The notes: generated from the letters alone by a model not told the origin. A stretch of DNA of 64,000 bases from Autumnicola patrickiae (GCF_031846525.1 NZ_JAVRHM010000002.1:62001-126000), one strand, 5' to 3'. Shown: positions 17,808 to 26,766, counted from the first letter of the stretch. A program made the numbers and translations.

Positions 17808-18488
17808 TTAGCCTTTCGTGGTTAATGACAAAGAGTTAATTGCATTGGCAATTAACTCCTTCCCCACAATACTTCCCTGATTCCTCTTATACCCCAGAAC
17901 CTTCACCCCTTCTGGAGTTATAAATGATCTCATAGATCCTGAGCTCTCCTCCTGCAGTTTCTGTGGGAACAGAACAGCGATCTCATCATAAGCCTTGAAC
18001 CCCTCCGCCATGATCATCTCCGGTCGAAGACCATCAATTAACTGCTTCGTCCACACTCGGGCGAAATGAAAAATCTCTCGGCTGAGTTCTTCGGGAAGAA
18101 GTTTCAGGAGTCGGTTGAAATCGGCGACATTATCTGTTGCCCAATAGTAAAAGTTGGTTTTTACCGTGGCATGCTGCAAATGCTCTTCCCTGCCCGCCTG
18201 CCGGAAGAGCTCTTTTGTCTGCTCTCCCAGGATGTGCCGGTTCAGGTAGTATTCCATGGCCTGCATAGGCTCCAAATTCTCGACTATGGATCCGTGGTGC
18301 TTATAGTAGCCTCCCCCGGGATTAAAGCCGATCAATAGGATCTTAGGCCGCTGCAGCAGCGGACTGAACAGCAGCTGACAGCCTTTATACAATGTTGTTA
18401 TCTCAGGATGCTTTCCCGCGGCTGCGAGAATTTGTTGATGCAAATGATAAGCCCCCTCAGATACTTCCGAATAGAAAGTAGGTTTCAT
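17808..18488 (-). CDS. Hypothetical protein with a uracil-DNA-glycosylase-like core motif
   Basis: 226 residues, soluble, no signal peptide. Residues about 49-60 read PKILLIGFNPGGG after a strand, similar in shape to the GxxPG-type motif that opens the uracil-DNA glycosylase superfamily fold. ATVKTNFYYWATDN and later RPEMIMAEGF could be the following fold elements. I do not see a convincing catalytic histidine motif, so enzyme activity is uncertain. Its GC content and wording differ little from the rec genes. It is the first of several small co-directional genes. Confidence 0.45.
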   Translation of the reverse strand: MKPTFYSEVSEGAYHLHQQILAAAGKHPEITTLYKGCQLLFSPLLQRPKILLIGFNPGGGYYKHHGSIVENLEPMQAMEYYLNRHILGEQTKELFRQAGREEHLQHATVKTNFYYWATDNVADFNRLLKLLPEELSREIFHFARVWTKQLIDGLRPEMIMAEGFKAYDEIAVLFPQKLQEESSGSMRSFITPEGVKVLGYKRNQGSIVGKELIANAINSLSLTTKG

Positions 18489-18733
18489 GGTTGATCTGGT
18501 TATGTGATCTTAAGTGTAGGGGCTTAAAATCCTGTTAAATATATAGAATCAGATTGTAGGAAAAAAAAGAAAATCCGTAATCGTGCGAAATTTTATGATT
18601 TGTAATGCTGCGGCATTGCTGCTTTATGGGAGACATGGCTTTCTAAAAACAACTCTTACCAATTAAAAATCAATATGTTAATAATCTTATAAAACTTTCA
18701 TCTTCACGGTATAGCTTTTTTAAAAATTTCCAC
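18489..18733. other. Intergenic stretch, no gene seen
   Basis: 245 bases between the 226-residue gene and the 18-residue-repeat gene. It is AT-rich with an A run near 18560. No convincing ORF, hairpin terminator or RNA gene was recognised. It probably holds the promoter of the 226-residue gene. Confidence 0.4.
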
Positions 18734-19159
18734 CTATAAATATCCAATAACTGTGATAATCATCCACTTTTCAGGAATACCTTCAAAATAAAAGACCGCT
18801 TCGCCGTACTTGTCTTCCTCCCTCAACACCCTACCATCAAGGAAGTACAACTTTCTGCCAAAGCGGTTTTTTGCTCTTATTGTGTGACCGTCAAAGAAGT
18901 ATAGTTTGTCTCCGTAGCGGTTCTTATACCTTACCTCGTTTCCGGAAATATGATATAGTTTTTCTCCGTACCTGTTCTTTTGCCTGATAGTCTCCCCATC
19001 CCAATGATATAAATTTTCACCATAGCGATTTTCACGCTTAATGCTGTTATTCTCGAGGAAAAAGACTTTTTTACCATACCTGTTTTGCAGATGAACAGCC
19101 TGGCTCACAGCACTGATCGGGATCATCAAAAGGATCGATAGGAGGAACAGCTTTGTCAT
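18734..19159 (-). CDS. Secreted protein made of six 18-residue NRYG repeats
   Basis: 141 residues. A signal peptide (residues 1-19, cleaved near AVSQA) is followed by six back-to-back units of 18 residues with consensus NRYGxKLYFxDGxxIRxK, starting with NRYGKKVFF and ending with DKYGEAVFYFEG. The alternating aromatic/basic pattern with a Gly turn predicts two short strands per unit, as in small beta-propeller or beta-flower-like folds. The start overlaps the stop of the 129-residue gene by four bases (ATGA), so they are coupled. Function unknown; an exported structural or binding module is a reasonable inference. Confidence 0.65.
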   Translation of the reverse strand: MTKLFLLSILLMIPISAVSQAVHLQNRYGKKVFFLENNSIKRENRYGENLYHWDGETIRQKNRYGEKLYHISGNEVRYKNRYGDKLYFFDGHTIRAKNRFGRKLYFLDGRVLREEDKYGEAVFYFEGIPEKWMIITVIGYL

Positions 19160-19545
19160 ATTTTACTTTTTCTCGATTCAAAATCCTTTTTATAGAAACT
19201 GTACCTTTCTAACAGCGGTAACAGACAAATTTCCACATTTTGTGTACGTGGAAGCAGAACACGCTCCAGGAATTGCTTATCTCCAAGATTCAGGACACAG
19301 ATAAAAATTTTCTTTTCCGGGTTTTCTTTTGTAAACTTTAGTACCGAAAGCAGGCTTCCTCTTACCTCCTCATCTCGCAATGCTACCACATATTGCTTTT
19401 CCAAAGGAGGATCTTTAGAAGTAGCACTTAGAAAATCAAGTCCTTTTGCTACTCCAAAATCAAGGGAACAGCCTTTGTTCAGCAGTATTTCTGCAACAAA
19501 CTCGGTAAAAGCAACAGGCCGGTTGGAAAAATCTTCGGGTGTCAT
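19156..19545 (-). CDS. Hypothetical protein, full-length copy of a locally duplicated gene
   Basis: 129 residues, cytosolic. The N-terminal part (FTEFVAEILLNKGCSLDFGV, then EKQYVVALRDEEVRG) is echoed in the broken frame at 20673-20897. The second half has alternating hydrophobic strands (KKIFICVLNLGD, NVEICLLPLLE), suggesting an alpha/beta fold. It is translationally coupled to the repeat protein gene. I do not recognise the family. Confidence 0.55.
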   Translation of the reverse strand: MTPEDFSNRPVAFTEFVAEILLNKGCSLDFGVAKGLDFLSATSKDPPLEKQYVVALRDEEVRGSLLSVLKFTKENPEKKIFICVLNLGDKQFLERVLLPRTQNVEICLLPLLERYSFYKKDFESRKSKI

Positions 19546-19573
19546 ATTGTTTTCGTTTATTCAAGATTAGGAC

Positions 19574-19747
19574 TCAAAAGCGCCAAAACTCGTCGTCGGT
19601 AATAAATTTTATCTCCCAGATCATCTTCAACTTTTGAATATCCTTCCGCCTAAAGATGGAGAGCCTTGAAAAAAGTTTTGATTTTCCTTTGTATTCGATT
19701 TCCAATCTTAAGATCGAAGGATTTTTCAGAAAAACCTCTGTTTCCAT
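19574..19747 (-). CDS. 57-residue small ORF between the mini-lipoprotein and the 129-residue gene
   Basis: ATG at 19747, TGA at 19574-19576. The start lies eight bases after the stop of the mini-lipoprotein gene on the same strand, and the frame fills an otherwise empty slot. The peptide begins METEVFLKNP and ends DDEFWRF. It is basic in the middle with a beta-then-helix look and has no signal peptide. Spacing suggests it is real, but there is no family support. Confidence 0.4.
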   Translation of the reverse strand: METEVFLKNPSILRLEIEYKGKSKLFSRLSIFRRKDIQKLKMIWEIKFITDDEFWRF

Positions 19748-19754
19748 ATTTACG

Positions 19755-20024
19755 TTATAGCTTTCCTAAAGAAATTATGCCTATAATTAAAATTCCAATA
19801 ATCCAGCCTGTGTAGTATAAAACTCCACTGTTGGTTTCTGCCCATAAACCGATATCATACCCAAAAATAAAACGTCCTATTAAAGAAAAAGTAAGAATGA
19901 AACCATGCCAAATCCCTGCAAAAAAACCATACTCATTCTCCGTTACACCTGCGGGAGCACAGGATGTCAGGCTAAGAATCAGAAACAGAAATAATACTTT
20001 TGTAATCAGCTTTTTACGATCCAT
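19755..20024 (-). CDS. Mini-lipoprotein with two membrane segments (paralogue 2)
   Basis: 89 residues. Signal sequence ending LTSC, then APAGVTENEYGFFAGIWHGF, a hydrophobic segment, a loop with AETNSG and a second hydrophobic segment ending IISLGKL. The first copy at 17005-17268 has the same ending and core. The start lies six bases after the stop of the 193-residue membrane protein gene, so these two are one unit. The role is unknown. Confidence 0.6.
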   Translation of the reverse strand: MDRKKLITKVLFLFLILSLTSCAPAGVTENEYGFFAGIWHGFILTFSLIGRFIFGYDIGLWAETNSGVLYYTGWIIGILIIGIISLGKL

Positions 20025-20030
20025 AATCGA

Positions 20031-20612
20031 TTATTCAGAACCTATAAAAGCATTCCATAAACTTATAGCACCTGCAACCAGATAACCACCCATACCAATA
20101 TGCACCTGCCCGGAGCTCCAAAAGCTAAGCAGATAAAAGACGGAGATCACACAGGCAAAAATGAACACGAACATTAAAAGAAACCTCCAGATCTCCCTTA
20201 CCTCTCCCCAGCTATTCCAAAAGATTAACTGTAAGCCTGATGGATATCTCTTCTCTTTCTTTATGTTCCAGACTACATCTGGTTTATGCTCTTCTATATT
20301 TTCGGGTTCACTTTTTTCCCTTACCTGCTCTTTGCCCGATCCTGATTTATTCTGAATATTTGTCTCTACAAAACGGATTAAAGCTGTAATTAGCTGCAGC
20401 AGGCCCAGAAGGATCAATAAAATGACCGAAAACACCAATTCGAAAAGCATACTGATCATTCCCAAATCACGCCAGATAGACCTTGGCCGGGCCTTTCCTT
20501 GTGCCGAAGAAACTGCCTTCATCCACTTTTCTGCCTCAAGAGTATAACGCAGATTGGTTGTGGCAGAATTATCATTAGGCCTCCATTTGAAGCCATTATT
20601 TGGCATTGGCAT
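20031..20612 (-). CDS. Integral membrane protein, hypothetical
   Basis: 193 residues. A soluble N-terminus (1-48) is followed by a long hydrophobic stretch (about 50-80), a charged loop rich in Lys/Glu (90-125), a second segment (about 140-162) and a third near the C-terminus. No family is recognised. It is coupled to the downstream mini-lipoprotein, which suggests a joint envelope role. Confidence 0.55.
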   Translation of the reverse strand: MPMPNNGFKWRPNDNSATTNLRYTLEAEKWMKAVSSAQGKARPRSIWRDLGMISMLFELVFSVILLILLGLLQLITALIRFVETNIQNKSGSGKEQVREKSEPENIEEHKPDVVWNIKKEKRYPSGLQLIFWNSWGEVREIWRFLLMFVFIFACVISVFYLLSFWSSGQVHIGMGGYLVAGAISLWNAFIGSE

Positions 20613-20672
20613 ACTATTATTTTTGAAATTAGACTTTACGAGGCATTTCTCAGCCCTGTTAGATTTACAAAC

Positions 20673-20897
20673 CTATGCCAGCCTAACGACAATTAATGTC
20701 GTCTTAAAATTATTGGAGAAATGGAATCGGAAAGACAAGATATTTTTGCAGATCCCATGTAGTGCCACTACGTATTGCCTCTCACCTCGCACCTCTCCTG
20801 AAGTAACAGCAAGATAAATGAATTCCTCCAATGTGCCATAATCATGGGAACGACCATTACTCAGCAGCATTTCTGAAATAAACTCTGTTAAGGTCAA
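20673..20897 (-). pseudogene. Broken paralogue of the 129-residue hypothetical gene
   Basis: 74 codons. The first ~50 residues (TLTEFISEMLLSNGRS, then ERQYVVALHG) align with the start of the protein at 19156-19545. After the VVAL stretch the match is lost and the frame runs out early, while the intact relative continues for another ~75 residues. I read it as a truncated copy left by local gene duplication. Confidence 0.5.
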
Positions 20898-21131
20898 AGA
20901 CTTCCAAAAAATTGTTCGATTGTCATGTACTTTTCTTTTTTGAAAGTTGAAAATTTAAATCGTCAAAAACTGTCCCCGGCAGGCTGAATTATTGTTCTAA
21001 CATAAATACCTCAAAATTCACCATTCAGGCATAGAACCAAAAGCTATTATCATAAACAGGCAGTTAAAAAAAAATTCCAAGCTTGTTTAATAGTTAGGAT
21101 TTTCTTAGTAGCATTTTCTATTTTCGCACCT

Positions 21132-23054
21132 ATGAAGTCGCCCCAATATTTTCTAATGCTGCCGATACTATTTCTGATCATTCTTGGTTGTAGCAAAAGC
21201 ACGAAAAACAACCCTCCCGGAATTAAAGAAGATTCAGCAGAAGCATATTTTCAACAAGCTCTTAATGCTAAGGAACCTTCCAAAATGCTGGTTCATTTTA
21301 AAGAAGGCCTTAGATCAGGAAAAATAACTAACGATACTATAGAGTACTACCTTTTGGATGGGATCATCTACTCGTATAATAAACTTAAGAAATACGATAG
21401 TTCCATGGCTTATTCGGAAAAAATGATCAGACAGGCCAGGATTAATGAAAACACCTATTTTGAAGCTTTAGGATACTACCGTAAAGCAGTAATCCATCAG
21501 TATTTAAATAATCATAAGGAGCAATTCAGAAATGCCTTTAAATCCCGAAACCTATATTTAAGTATAGGAGATAGCCTGAGAGCTGGAAAAAGATCACTGG
21601 AAATGGCGAATGCCCAGAGCAGTATGTCAGATTATACAGGAAGTCAGGAAAATGCTACCCTCGCATTAAGCCTTTTACAGAAGACTAAGGACTCATCTTA
21701 TATAGGCAGTGCTCTAAACCAAATTGGTATTGCAAATCGTGAACGTGGCTTTTACCAGGATGCAATAGCAAATTACGAATCCGGTTTAAAATATTCAACC
21801 TCGACTGGAGACAGCCTTTCCTTTTTAAATAATATGGCCCTGGCATATAGAGACAATGGCGACTTCAGCAAAGCAATTGATTACCTCAAATTGATCAATT
21901 CCAAAAGTGAATATGCTGATAAGGAATCGCACGCCAGGTTTATAGATAATCTTGCCTACACCGAATGGCTCAAGGATTCAACAGCTAATGTGTTAGTTGC
22001 TCTTAGAAAGTCGCTGGAAATGAGGTTGAAAAATAATGATTTAAAAGGCCTGACCTCTAGTTACAACCATCTTTCAGATTATTACTTAAATAAGGATTGG
22101 GCCCAGGCCAAAGAATATGCCGTCCTGTCACTGGAGGCCGCCAGAAAAAATGACAGTAAAACTTCAGAATTAAATGCTCTGGAAAGTCTTCTTGGCATGG
22201 TAGAACCAAGGGAGTCTGAGAAATACATCAGAAGATACCTTCATTTAAACGACAGTCTAAAAACAGCTGAATTAAAGGCTAAGAATTTCTTTGCCAAGAT
22301 CAAACTTGATGAGGAACAAAAACAGAAGGAAATTGATGATCTCCAGGCTGAATCCTTCAAGCAACAACTGGAATCTGAAGAATTAAAAAGTCAAACCATA
22401 ATTCTTTCTCTTGGTGGATTGCTGATTCTGGTAAGCAGCGGGTTCGGATTTTATTATTTAAAACAACGCCACGAAAAAGAAAAAATTCAGGAAACCCATC
22501 TCACTGAGACCAGGATTTCTAAAAAGATCCACGATGAATTGGCTAACGATGTATATAATGTAATGAGCGGAATGCAGGAAATTGCATCCAATGACATCAT
22601 GAATAAACTAGATCATATTTACAAGCGAACACGCAACATTTCCAGAGAGAACAGCAGTATTCCGGTGGGAGAAAATTACCTGCCTCACTTAATATCTACT
22701 CTTAGTTCTGCCCTTTCAGAAAATACCCGACTTATTTTGCGTGGTGAAGAAAGTATCAATTGGAGTAAACTTAGTCCCGAGAAAAAGATCATCTTATACA
22801 GGGTTTTACAGGAAATGATGATCAACATGAATAAACACAGCCAAGCCAGTTTAGTGGCGATAATCTTTTCTGAAGAAAAGAATTTACTAAAGATCCAATA
22901 TTCTGATAATGGAATTGGTCTTTCAAAGGAAAGTTTAAAATCGGGCAATGGAATCCAAAATATGGAAAACCGTATTTTTTCTATAAAAGGAAAACTTAAT
23001 TTTGAAACCGAACAGGAAAAGGGATTGAAAATTTTAATCCAGATACCAATATAG
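21132..23054 (+). CDS. TPR-containing lipoprotein-like sensor histidine kinase
   Basis: 640 residues. The N-terminus has a lipobox-like LGC with Cys20. TPR-type helical repeats fill about 35-400 (the motif GIANRERGFYQDAIANYESG is typical). A coiled coil precedes a membrane segment at about 424-444. The dimerisation box is RISKKIHDELANDVYNVMS with phospho-acceptor His467, the NarL-type HPK7 class. The ATPase domain has EMMINMNKHS (N box) and DNGIG, then GNGIQNMENRI. These kinases normally pair with LuxR-type regulators, and the regulator starts ten bases downstream. If Cys20 were lipidated the sensor would be periplasmic, anchored at both ends; the signal could also be an ordinary membrane anchor. 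Confidence 0.85.
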   Translation: MKSPQYFLMLPILFLIILGCSKSTKNNPPGIKEDSAEAYFQQALNAKEPSKMLVHFKEGLRSGKITNDTIEYYLLDGIIYSYNKLKKYDSSMAYSEKMIRQARINENTYFEALGYYRKAVIHQYLNNHKEQFRNAFKSRNLYLSIGDSLRAGKRSLEMANAQSSMSDYTGSQENATLALSLLQKTKDSSYIGSALNQIGIANRERGFYQDAIANYESGLKYSTSTGDSLSFLNNMALAYRDNGDFSKAIDYLKLINSKSEYADKESHARFIDNLAYTEWLKDSTANVLVALRKSLEMRLKNNDLKGLTSSYNHLSDYYLNKDWAQAKEYAVLSLEAARKNDSKTSELNALESLLGMVEPRESEKYIRRYLHLNDSLKTAELKAKNFFAKIKLDEEQKQKEIDDLQAESFKQQLESEELKSQTIILSLGGLLILVSSGFGFYYLKQRHEKEKIQETHLTETRISKKIHDELANDVYNVMSGMQEIASNDIMNKLDHIYKRTRNISRENSSIPVGENYLPHLISTLSSALSENTRLILRGEESINWSKLSPEKKIILYRVLQEMMINMNKHSQASLVAIIFSEEKNLLKIQYSDNGIGLSKESLKSGNGIQNMENRIFSIKGKLNFETEQEKGLKILIQIPI

Positions 23055-23063
23055 TATTCAGGC

Positions 23064-23729
23064 ATGTTTAAAAAAGTATTAGTAGCAGAAGATATGGACA
23101 GTATCAACCATGCCGTTGCATCTGTTTTAGAAGAATTAAATATTCCTGAAGTTGCACATGCGCAGTATTGCGACAAGGCCTGGCTTTTAGTCAAAAAAGC
23201 CTCTCAGGAAGAAAAGCCTTTCGATCTACTTATCTGTGATCTCTCATTCAAGGAGGATCACCGGGAAGAAAAGATCAAATCTGGAAAAGAACTTATAGCC
23301 ATCCTTAAATCTGAAAATCCAGTCCTCAAGATCCTGGTAAATTCAATAGAAGATCATCCGCAAACCGTAAGGGATTTATGGGATTCTGGAAATATAGAAG
23401 CTTATGTGTGTAAAGATCGCCACGGACTAAAAGAATTAAAGGAAGCAATCCTACATTTAGATAAAGGTGAAACCTATAACTCTCCTTCGATTGAAAAGAT
23501 TTTGAATAAAAACAACCTGTTAACTTTAAACGATTTTGAAATAAATATTGTAAAGTATCTAGCAAACGGCCTTTCTCAGGACGAAATTCAGGAAAAACTG
23601 AAAAGTCAGAATATTAAACCCAATAGTAAAAGTGCTATTGAAAAAAGGCTAAAAAGTTTACGGGAAGATTTTAGCGCAAACACCAATCCTCATCTTATAT
23701 ATATTATGCAGGATTTGAAGTTAATATAA
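23064..23729 (+). CDS. Response regulator, partner of the TPR kinase
   Basis: 221 residues. The receiver domain (2-125) has an acidic pair near residues 10-11 and phospho-acceptor Asp59 in LLICDLSFKED; the Lys near 104 (CKDRHG) fits the conserved lysine. The C-terminus (about 150-212) is a helix-turn-helix region, LTLNDFEINIVKYLANGLSQ then SAIEKRLKSL, an atypical LuxR-like output. It follows the kinase by nine bases. The last ~90 codons and the downstream spacer are duplicated at 43972-44400, which marks the left edge of the large duplication in this window. Confidence 0.85.
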   Translation: MFKKVLVAEDMDSINHAVASVLEELNIPEVAHAQYCDKAWLLVKKASQEEKPFDLLICDLSFKEDHREEKIKSGKELIAILKSENPVLKILVNSIEDHPQTVRDLWDSGNIEAYVCKDRHGLKELKEAILHLDKGETYNSPSIEKILNKNNLLTLNDFEINIVKYLANGLSQDEIQEKLKSQNIKPNSKSAIEKRLKSLREDFSANTNPHLIYIMQDLKLI

Positions 23730-23730
23730 T

Positions 23731-23796
23731 AATATGCCAGACCTTTGGAGGTTAAATTGAGTAGGGTCGATTCTTACCGAAAAAGGCTGGCATATT
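23731..23796 (+). other. Long inverted repeat after the response regulator
   Basis: AATATGCCAG-A-CCTT (23731-23745) and AAGG-CTGGCATATT (23783-23796) are complementary around a ~37-base loop and are followed by TTCTTTTA. The diverged copy at 44251-44315 keeps the left arm exactly and the right arm with one change. It may be the terminator or a structured 3' end of the kinase-regulator transcript. Confidence 0.45.
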
Positions 23797-23994
23797 TCTT
23801 TTATGCCTTTTTAAAAAATTATTTTCTAAAGGTAATATTATAGAGGAACAAATGGAATTAATTCCTGAATTACTGCTTGGCAAAACTCCTCCGACTGTTA
23901 AAATTTGTTCAAGAGGGACCAATAATTTGCTAACCATTATTTTTCGACCTTTGGAAAGACTTGTGACATTATAAGCTTCAAAAATGTAATTAGG

Positions 23995-24213
23995 AAGTGG
24001 CAATTCGTAATTCACCGGGACTATTTGAATTGTAGCCGTGATATAAAAGTTGAAGTTTATGATGATATGGTAAATATTCTCTCTCCCGGAAGCTCACCTA
24101 ACAATATTACGATAGAAAAAAATTTTAAAGGCCGCAGTGAAAGCCGAAATCGGGTATTCTCCAATATTTTTAAAAGAATTTATGGCTTATTGAGCAATGG
24201 GGAAGCGGCATAA
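23995..24213 (+). pseudogene. Remnant of an AlbA_2/HATPase_c_4-type transcriptional regulator or helicase-like protein
   Basis: The frame reads VIHRDYLNCSRDIKVEVYDD, then VNILSPGSSP, then GRSESRNRVFSNIFKRI. This is the layout of the C-terminal ATPase-like part of AlbA_2-domain proteins (IHRDY...EVYDD...SPGGLP...SRN). Everything upstream of IHRDY is out of frame and unrecognisable, and the usual GG of the SPGG motif is SS. It is a degraded leftover, about 70 codons of a protein of several hundred. Confidence 0.55.
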
Positions 24214-24322
24214 ACTGTATTCTCAATTCCTGTAAAGAGTTTGCTTTTGTTAGGTTATTTTAAACTTTCAGTTCAAGTGAAATCAATTATAATAAGTAAA
24301 TATCATTTCCGAATCAGCCGTT

Positions 24323-26239
24323 TTATTTAAATAGCAGCGGGGCAAAAGAAAACAGATTGTGGCGCCATACAGGCCATGTATGTCCGCCTGGATATTCACT
24401 GTAGTCATAGTCTATTCCCATTTCGTCGAATTTTGCTAACATTGCTTTACTATTATTAAAAGCTATATCTTCCTCGCCTCCCATGGAGATCCAGAAAGAT
24501 TTGAGATTATTATTAATTGTTGAAGCATTTTCCTTCATAAAAGCATATTCCGGTTCAGTAAGTTCAGGGTTGTTTGCAAACCAGCCTGAGCTAAAAACTC
24601 CCAGATGGGCAAACATATCTGTATTACGAACACCTGCATATAAAGTTTGAAGCCCTCCCATAGAAAGCCCGGCAAGAGCCCGGTTTTTGGCACCAGGTGC
24701 CACGCGGTAAATATTCTCTACAAAAGGTATTACAGCCTGTTTCAGCTCCCGCTCGAAAGTTTGAAGGGATTGAGAGAAAGAAGCCCCGGATCCTAGATTT
24801 CCATCCATCATCACTATCAGCATTGATTCAGCTTTCTTATCGGCAATGAGATTATCCAATATCAGGTCTGCACGCCCCTGAGTGGACCAGCCGCGCTCAT
24901 CCTCACCTCCACCATGCAAAAGATAGAGTACAGGATATTCCTTATCACTCGAAGCGTCATATCCCGGAGGAGCATAAACGTACATTCTGCGCCAGCTGTT
25001 CGTTACATCAGAGAAATAACGCCTTATCCCGACATCTCCATGAGGTACTTCCTTTACGGAATAAAAATCCCCGTCCCTGTTAGGAATTTCGATTCCGCTC
25101 GCCATACGACCCATTCCGTAAAATGTTTCGCTTCCCGGATCGGCCACAGCTACATCGTCTATAACCAGAGAGTAATAATGAAAGCCACGGCCAATGGAAT
25201 CCGTAGTAACCGACCATGTGCCGCTACTATCTTTTTTCATATCGTACTTACGTCCTAAATCGATTTGAACCTTCTCTGCCTCTGGTGCATTGATCTGGAA
25301 AATAACACGATTGTCCGGAAGAATCTGGGGATAAGCTGCAGATCTAATATTGGTGGAAGCCGGAGTTCCAAGCACCGTATATTTTGAAAAAGAAGACTTG
25401 TCAACCGGTTTAAATAAAAACTGGCTAAACATGTATAGACCATTTTTCCAAACCTTAAAATCGTGAGTACCGGGTTCCAGATAGTAAACATGAGGTATTT
25501 CGTGCTGAAAAAGATAGTCATGGGTGCGCTGACTAATATAAACGAGGTTGTCTTTATCGCCACAAGAGATAAAGAGCAACTCAAGTTTCTCTTCTGCTTC
25601 TTTAGGCTTAGGCAAGAGCAATTCAGGTTGTTTAGTATTGGGTGCAGCTGAAAAGGCTCCCACCCATGCAAACTTGTCCAGATTGCCCAAACCAAAGTTC
25701 AATGACTGGCCACCTCCCATTGACAGACCGGCAATAGCCCTGTTTTCGCGATTTTTAAGCACAGGAAAGGTCTCTTCTACAAAAGGAATTAAATCGTCCA
25801 ACAGGTCACGCTCAAAGCGATTAAAAGCTTCGATCTTGTCTGGTGAAAAGATATTACCTACAGGACGGTCGTCTTTCATAGTTCTGCCGTTAGGCATTAC
25901 CACCAGCATTGGCTGGAGCTTATTTTCGGCATAAAGGTTATCCAGAATTACCTGCGGATCGGCACCATTGAGCCATTCTTTTTTATCACCACCAATACCG
26001 TGAAGAAGGTACAATACAGGATACTTCTTCTCTCTTGAAAAACCTGGTGGAGTATAAATTAATGCTTGGCGAGTATTACCAACTGTTTTAGAAGCATAGG
26101 AAATTGTGTCAATTTTGCCTTTGGGAATCCCTGGTTTTTCATTATCGAAACCCGGAGGTGCTTTTAAAGCAATTTCCTGGGCCCAGGTGGAGGTGCCGAT
26201 TATCAAGATTAAAGATAACAAAGAAACAATTTTTCTCAT
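24323..26239 (-). CDS. Double CE1 esterase with central E-set domain, locus A
   Basis: 638 residues with a signal peptide (1-20). First CE1 esterase domain about 35-275: LLHGIGGDKKEW, nucleophile Ser173 in GLSMGGGQ, an acidic GDKD near 228, and His259 in GTHDFKVW. A CBM48/E-set beta-sandwich lies at about 285-385 (APEAEKVQIDLG, GFHYYSLVIDD). A second CE1 domain at 395-638 has Ser526 in GLSMGGLQ and His620 in GGHTWPVWR. Both triads look complete. CE1 members cleave feruloyl or acetyl esters from xylan. The protein has a close relative at 45615-47528. A GTTACA direct repeat lies 213 bases upstream, so HTCS control is likely. Confidence 0.85.
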   Translation of the reverse strand: MRKIVSLLSLILIIGTSTWAQEIALKAPPGFDNEKPGIPKGKIDTISYASKTVGNTRQALIYTPPGFSREKKYPVLYLLHGIGGDKKEWLNGADPQVILDNLYAENKLQPMLVVMPNGRTMKDDRPVGNIFSPDKIEAFNRFERDLLDDLIPFVEETFPVLKNRENRAIAGLSMGGGQSLNFGLGNLDKFAWVGAFSAAPNTKQPELLLPKPKEAEEKLELLFISCGDKDNLVYISQRTHDYLFQHEIPHVYYLEPGTHDFKVWKNGLYMFSQFLFKPVDKSSFSKYTVLGTPASTNIRSAAYPQILPDNRVIFQINAPEAEKVQIDLGRKYDMKKDSSGTWSVTTDSIGRGFHYYSLVIDDVAVADPGSETFYGMGRMASGIEIPNRDGDFYSVKEVPHGDVGIRRYFSDVTNSWRRMYVYAPPGYDASSDKEYPVLYLLHGGGEDERGWSTQGRADLILDNLIADKKAESMLIVMMDGNLGSGASFSQSLQTFERELKQAVIPFVENIYRVAPGAKNRALAGLSMGGLQTLYAGVRNTDMFAHLGVFSSGWFANNPELTEPEYAFMKENASTINNNLKSFWISMGGEEDIAFNNSKAMLAKFDEMGIDYDYSEYPGGHTWPVWRHNLFSFAPLLFK

Positions 26240-26451
26240 AAATTCAATATAATTAAGCCAAAGTGGAAATCAATAAAAGACCTTCTTCTGAATTTTACCG
26301 TCGAGAATAACTCAGGGAGTCAGCTCAACTACTTTTTCTCATACAGAGATGATTTGCTTCAGCGTTACTAAAATCAATAGAAAAAACCAGGTTTTGATGA
26401 ACCTCTCTTTTACAAAGATATTCGAATGTTTATAAATGAAAGCGCTGATTT

Positions 26452-26478
26452 GTTACACGTTCATTTCACCAGGTTACA
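26452..26478. promoter_or_regulatory. GTTACA-N15-GTTACA direct repeat (candidate HTCS operator, locus A esterase)
   Basis: GTTACA at 26452-26457 and again at 26473-26478, exactly 21 bases apart start to start, followed by TTTA. The same element with the same spacing lies at 47789, 37481 and 63356. Two helical turns between direct half-sites suits an AraC-type DNA-binding domain as in HTCS regulators. The assignment to the HTCS is inference. Confidence 0.6.
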
Positions 26479-26766
26479 TTTAGAACTAAATAGGTAGAAA
26501 TTATTGACGATTGGTGGGTTTTCTCCTGTAGTTAATTCAAATTTAAAATATTTAAAGCTCTTAAAAGCTGAGTATAGATTTATCTATATTTAAAACCTAA
26601 TCAACTTTAAGTAATTATTTTTACTGAATTAAATTAGCGAATTTGAAAGTAGAGGAAATTGCAAAAAACAAGTCGTAATTAAATCTCACTATTATAAAGC
26701 ACCTCCCTTAAAATGTGAAAATCAGAAAATAAAAGATTGACAAATTCTTATTTTTTACCCCATAAA

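Noticed and set aside
23752..24015. 87-codon minus-strand frame downstream of the response regulator
   Set aside because: It covers the inverted repeat and the AlbA_2 remnant, has no family wording, and its counterpart in the duplicated spacer is not kept open.
24914..25934. Plus-strand frames of 114 and 128 codons inside the double-CE1 gene
   Set aside because: Antisense shadows of a gene with two complete catalytic motifs.
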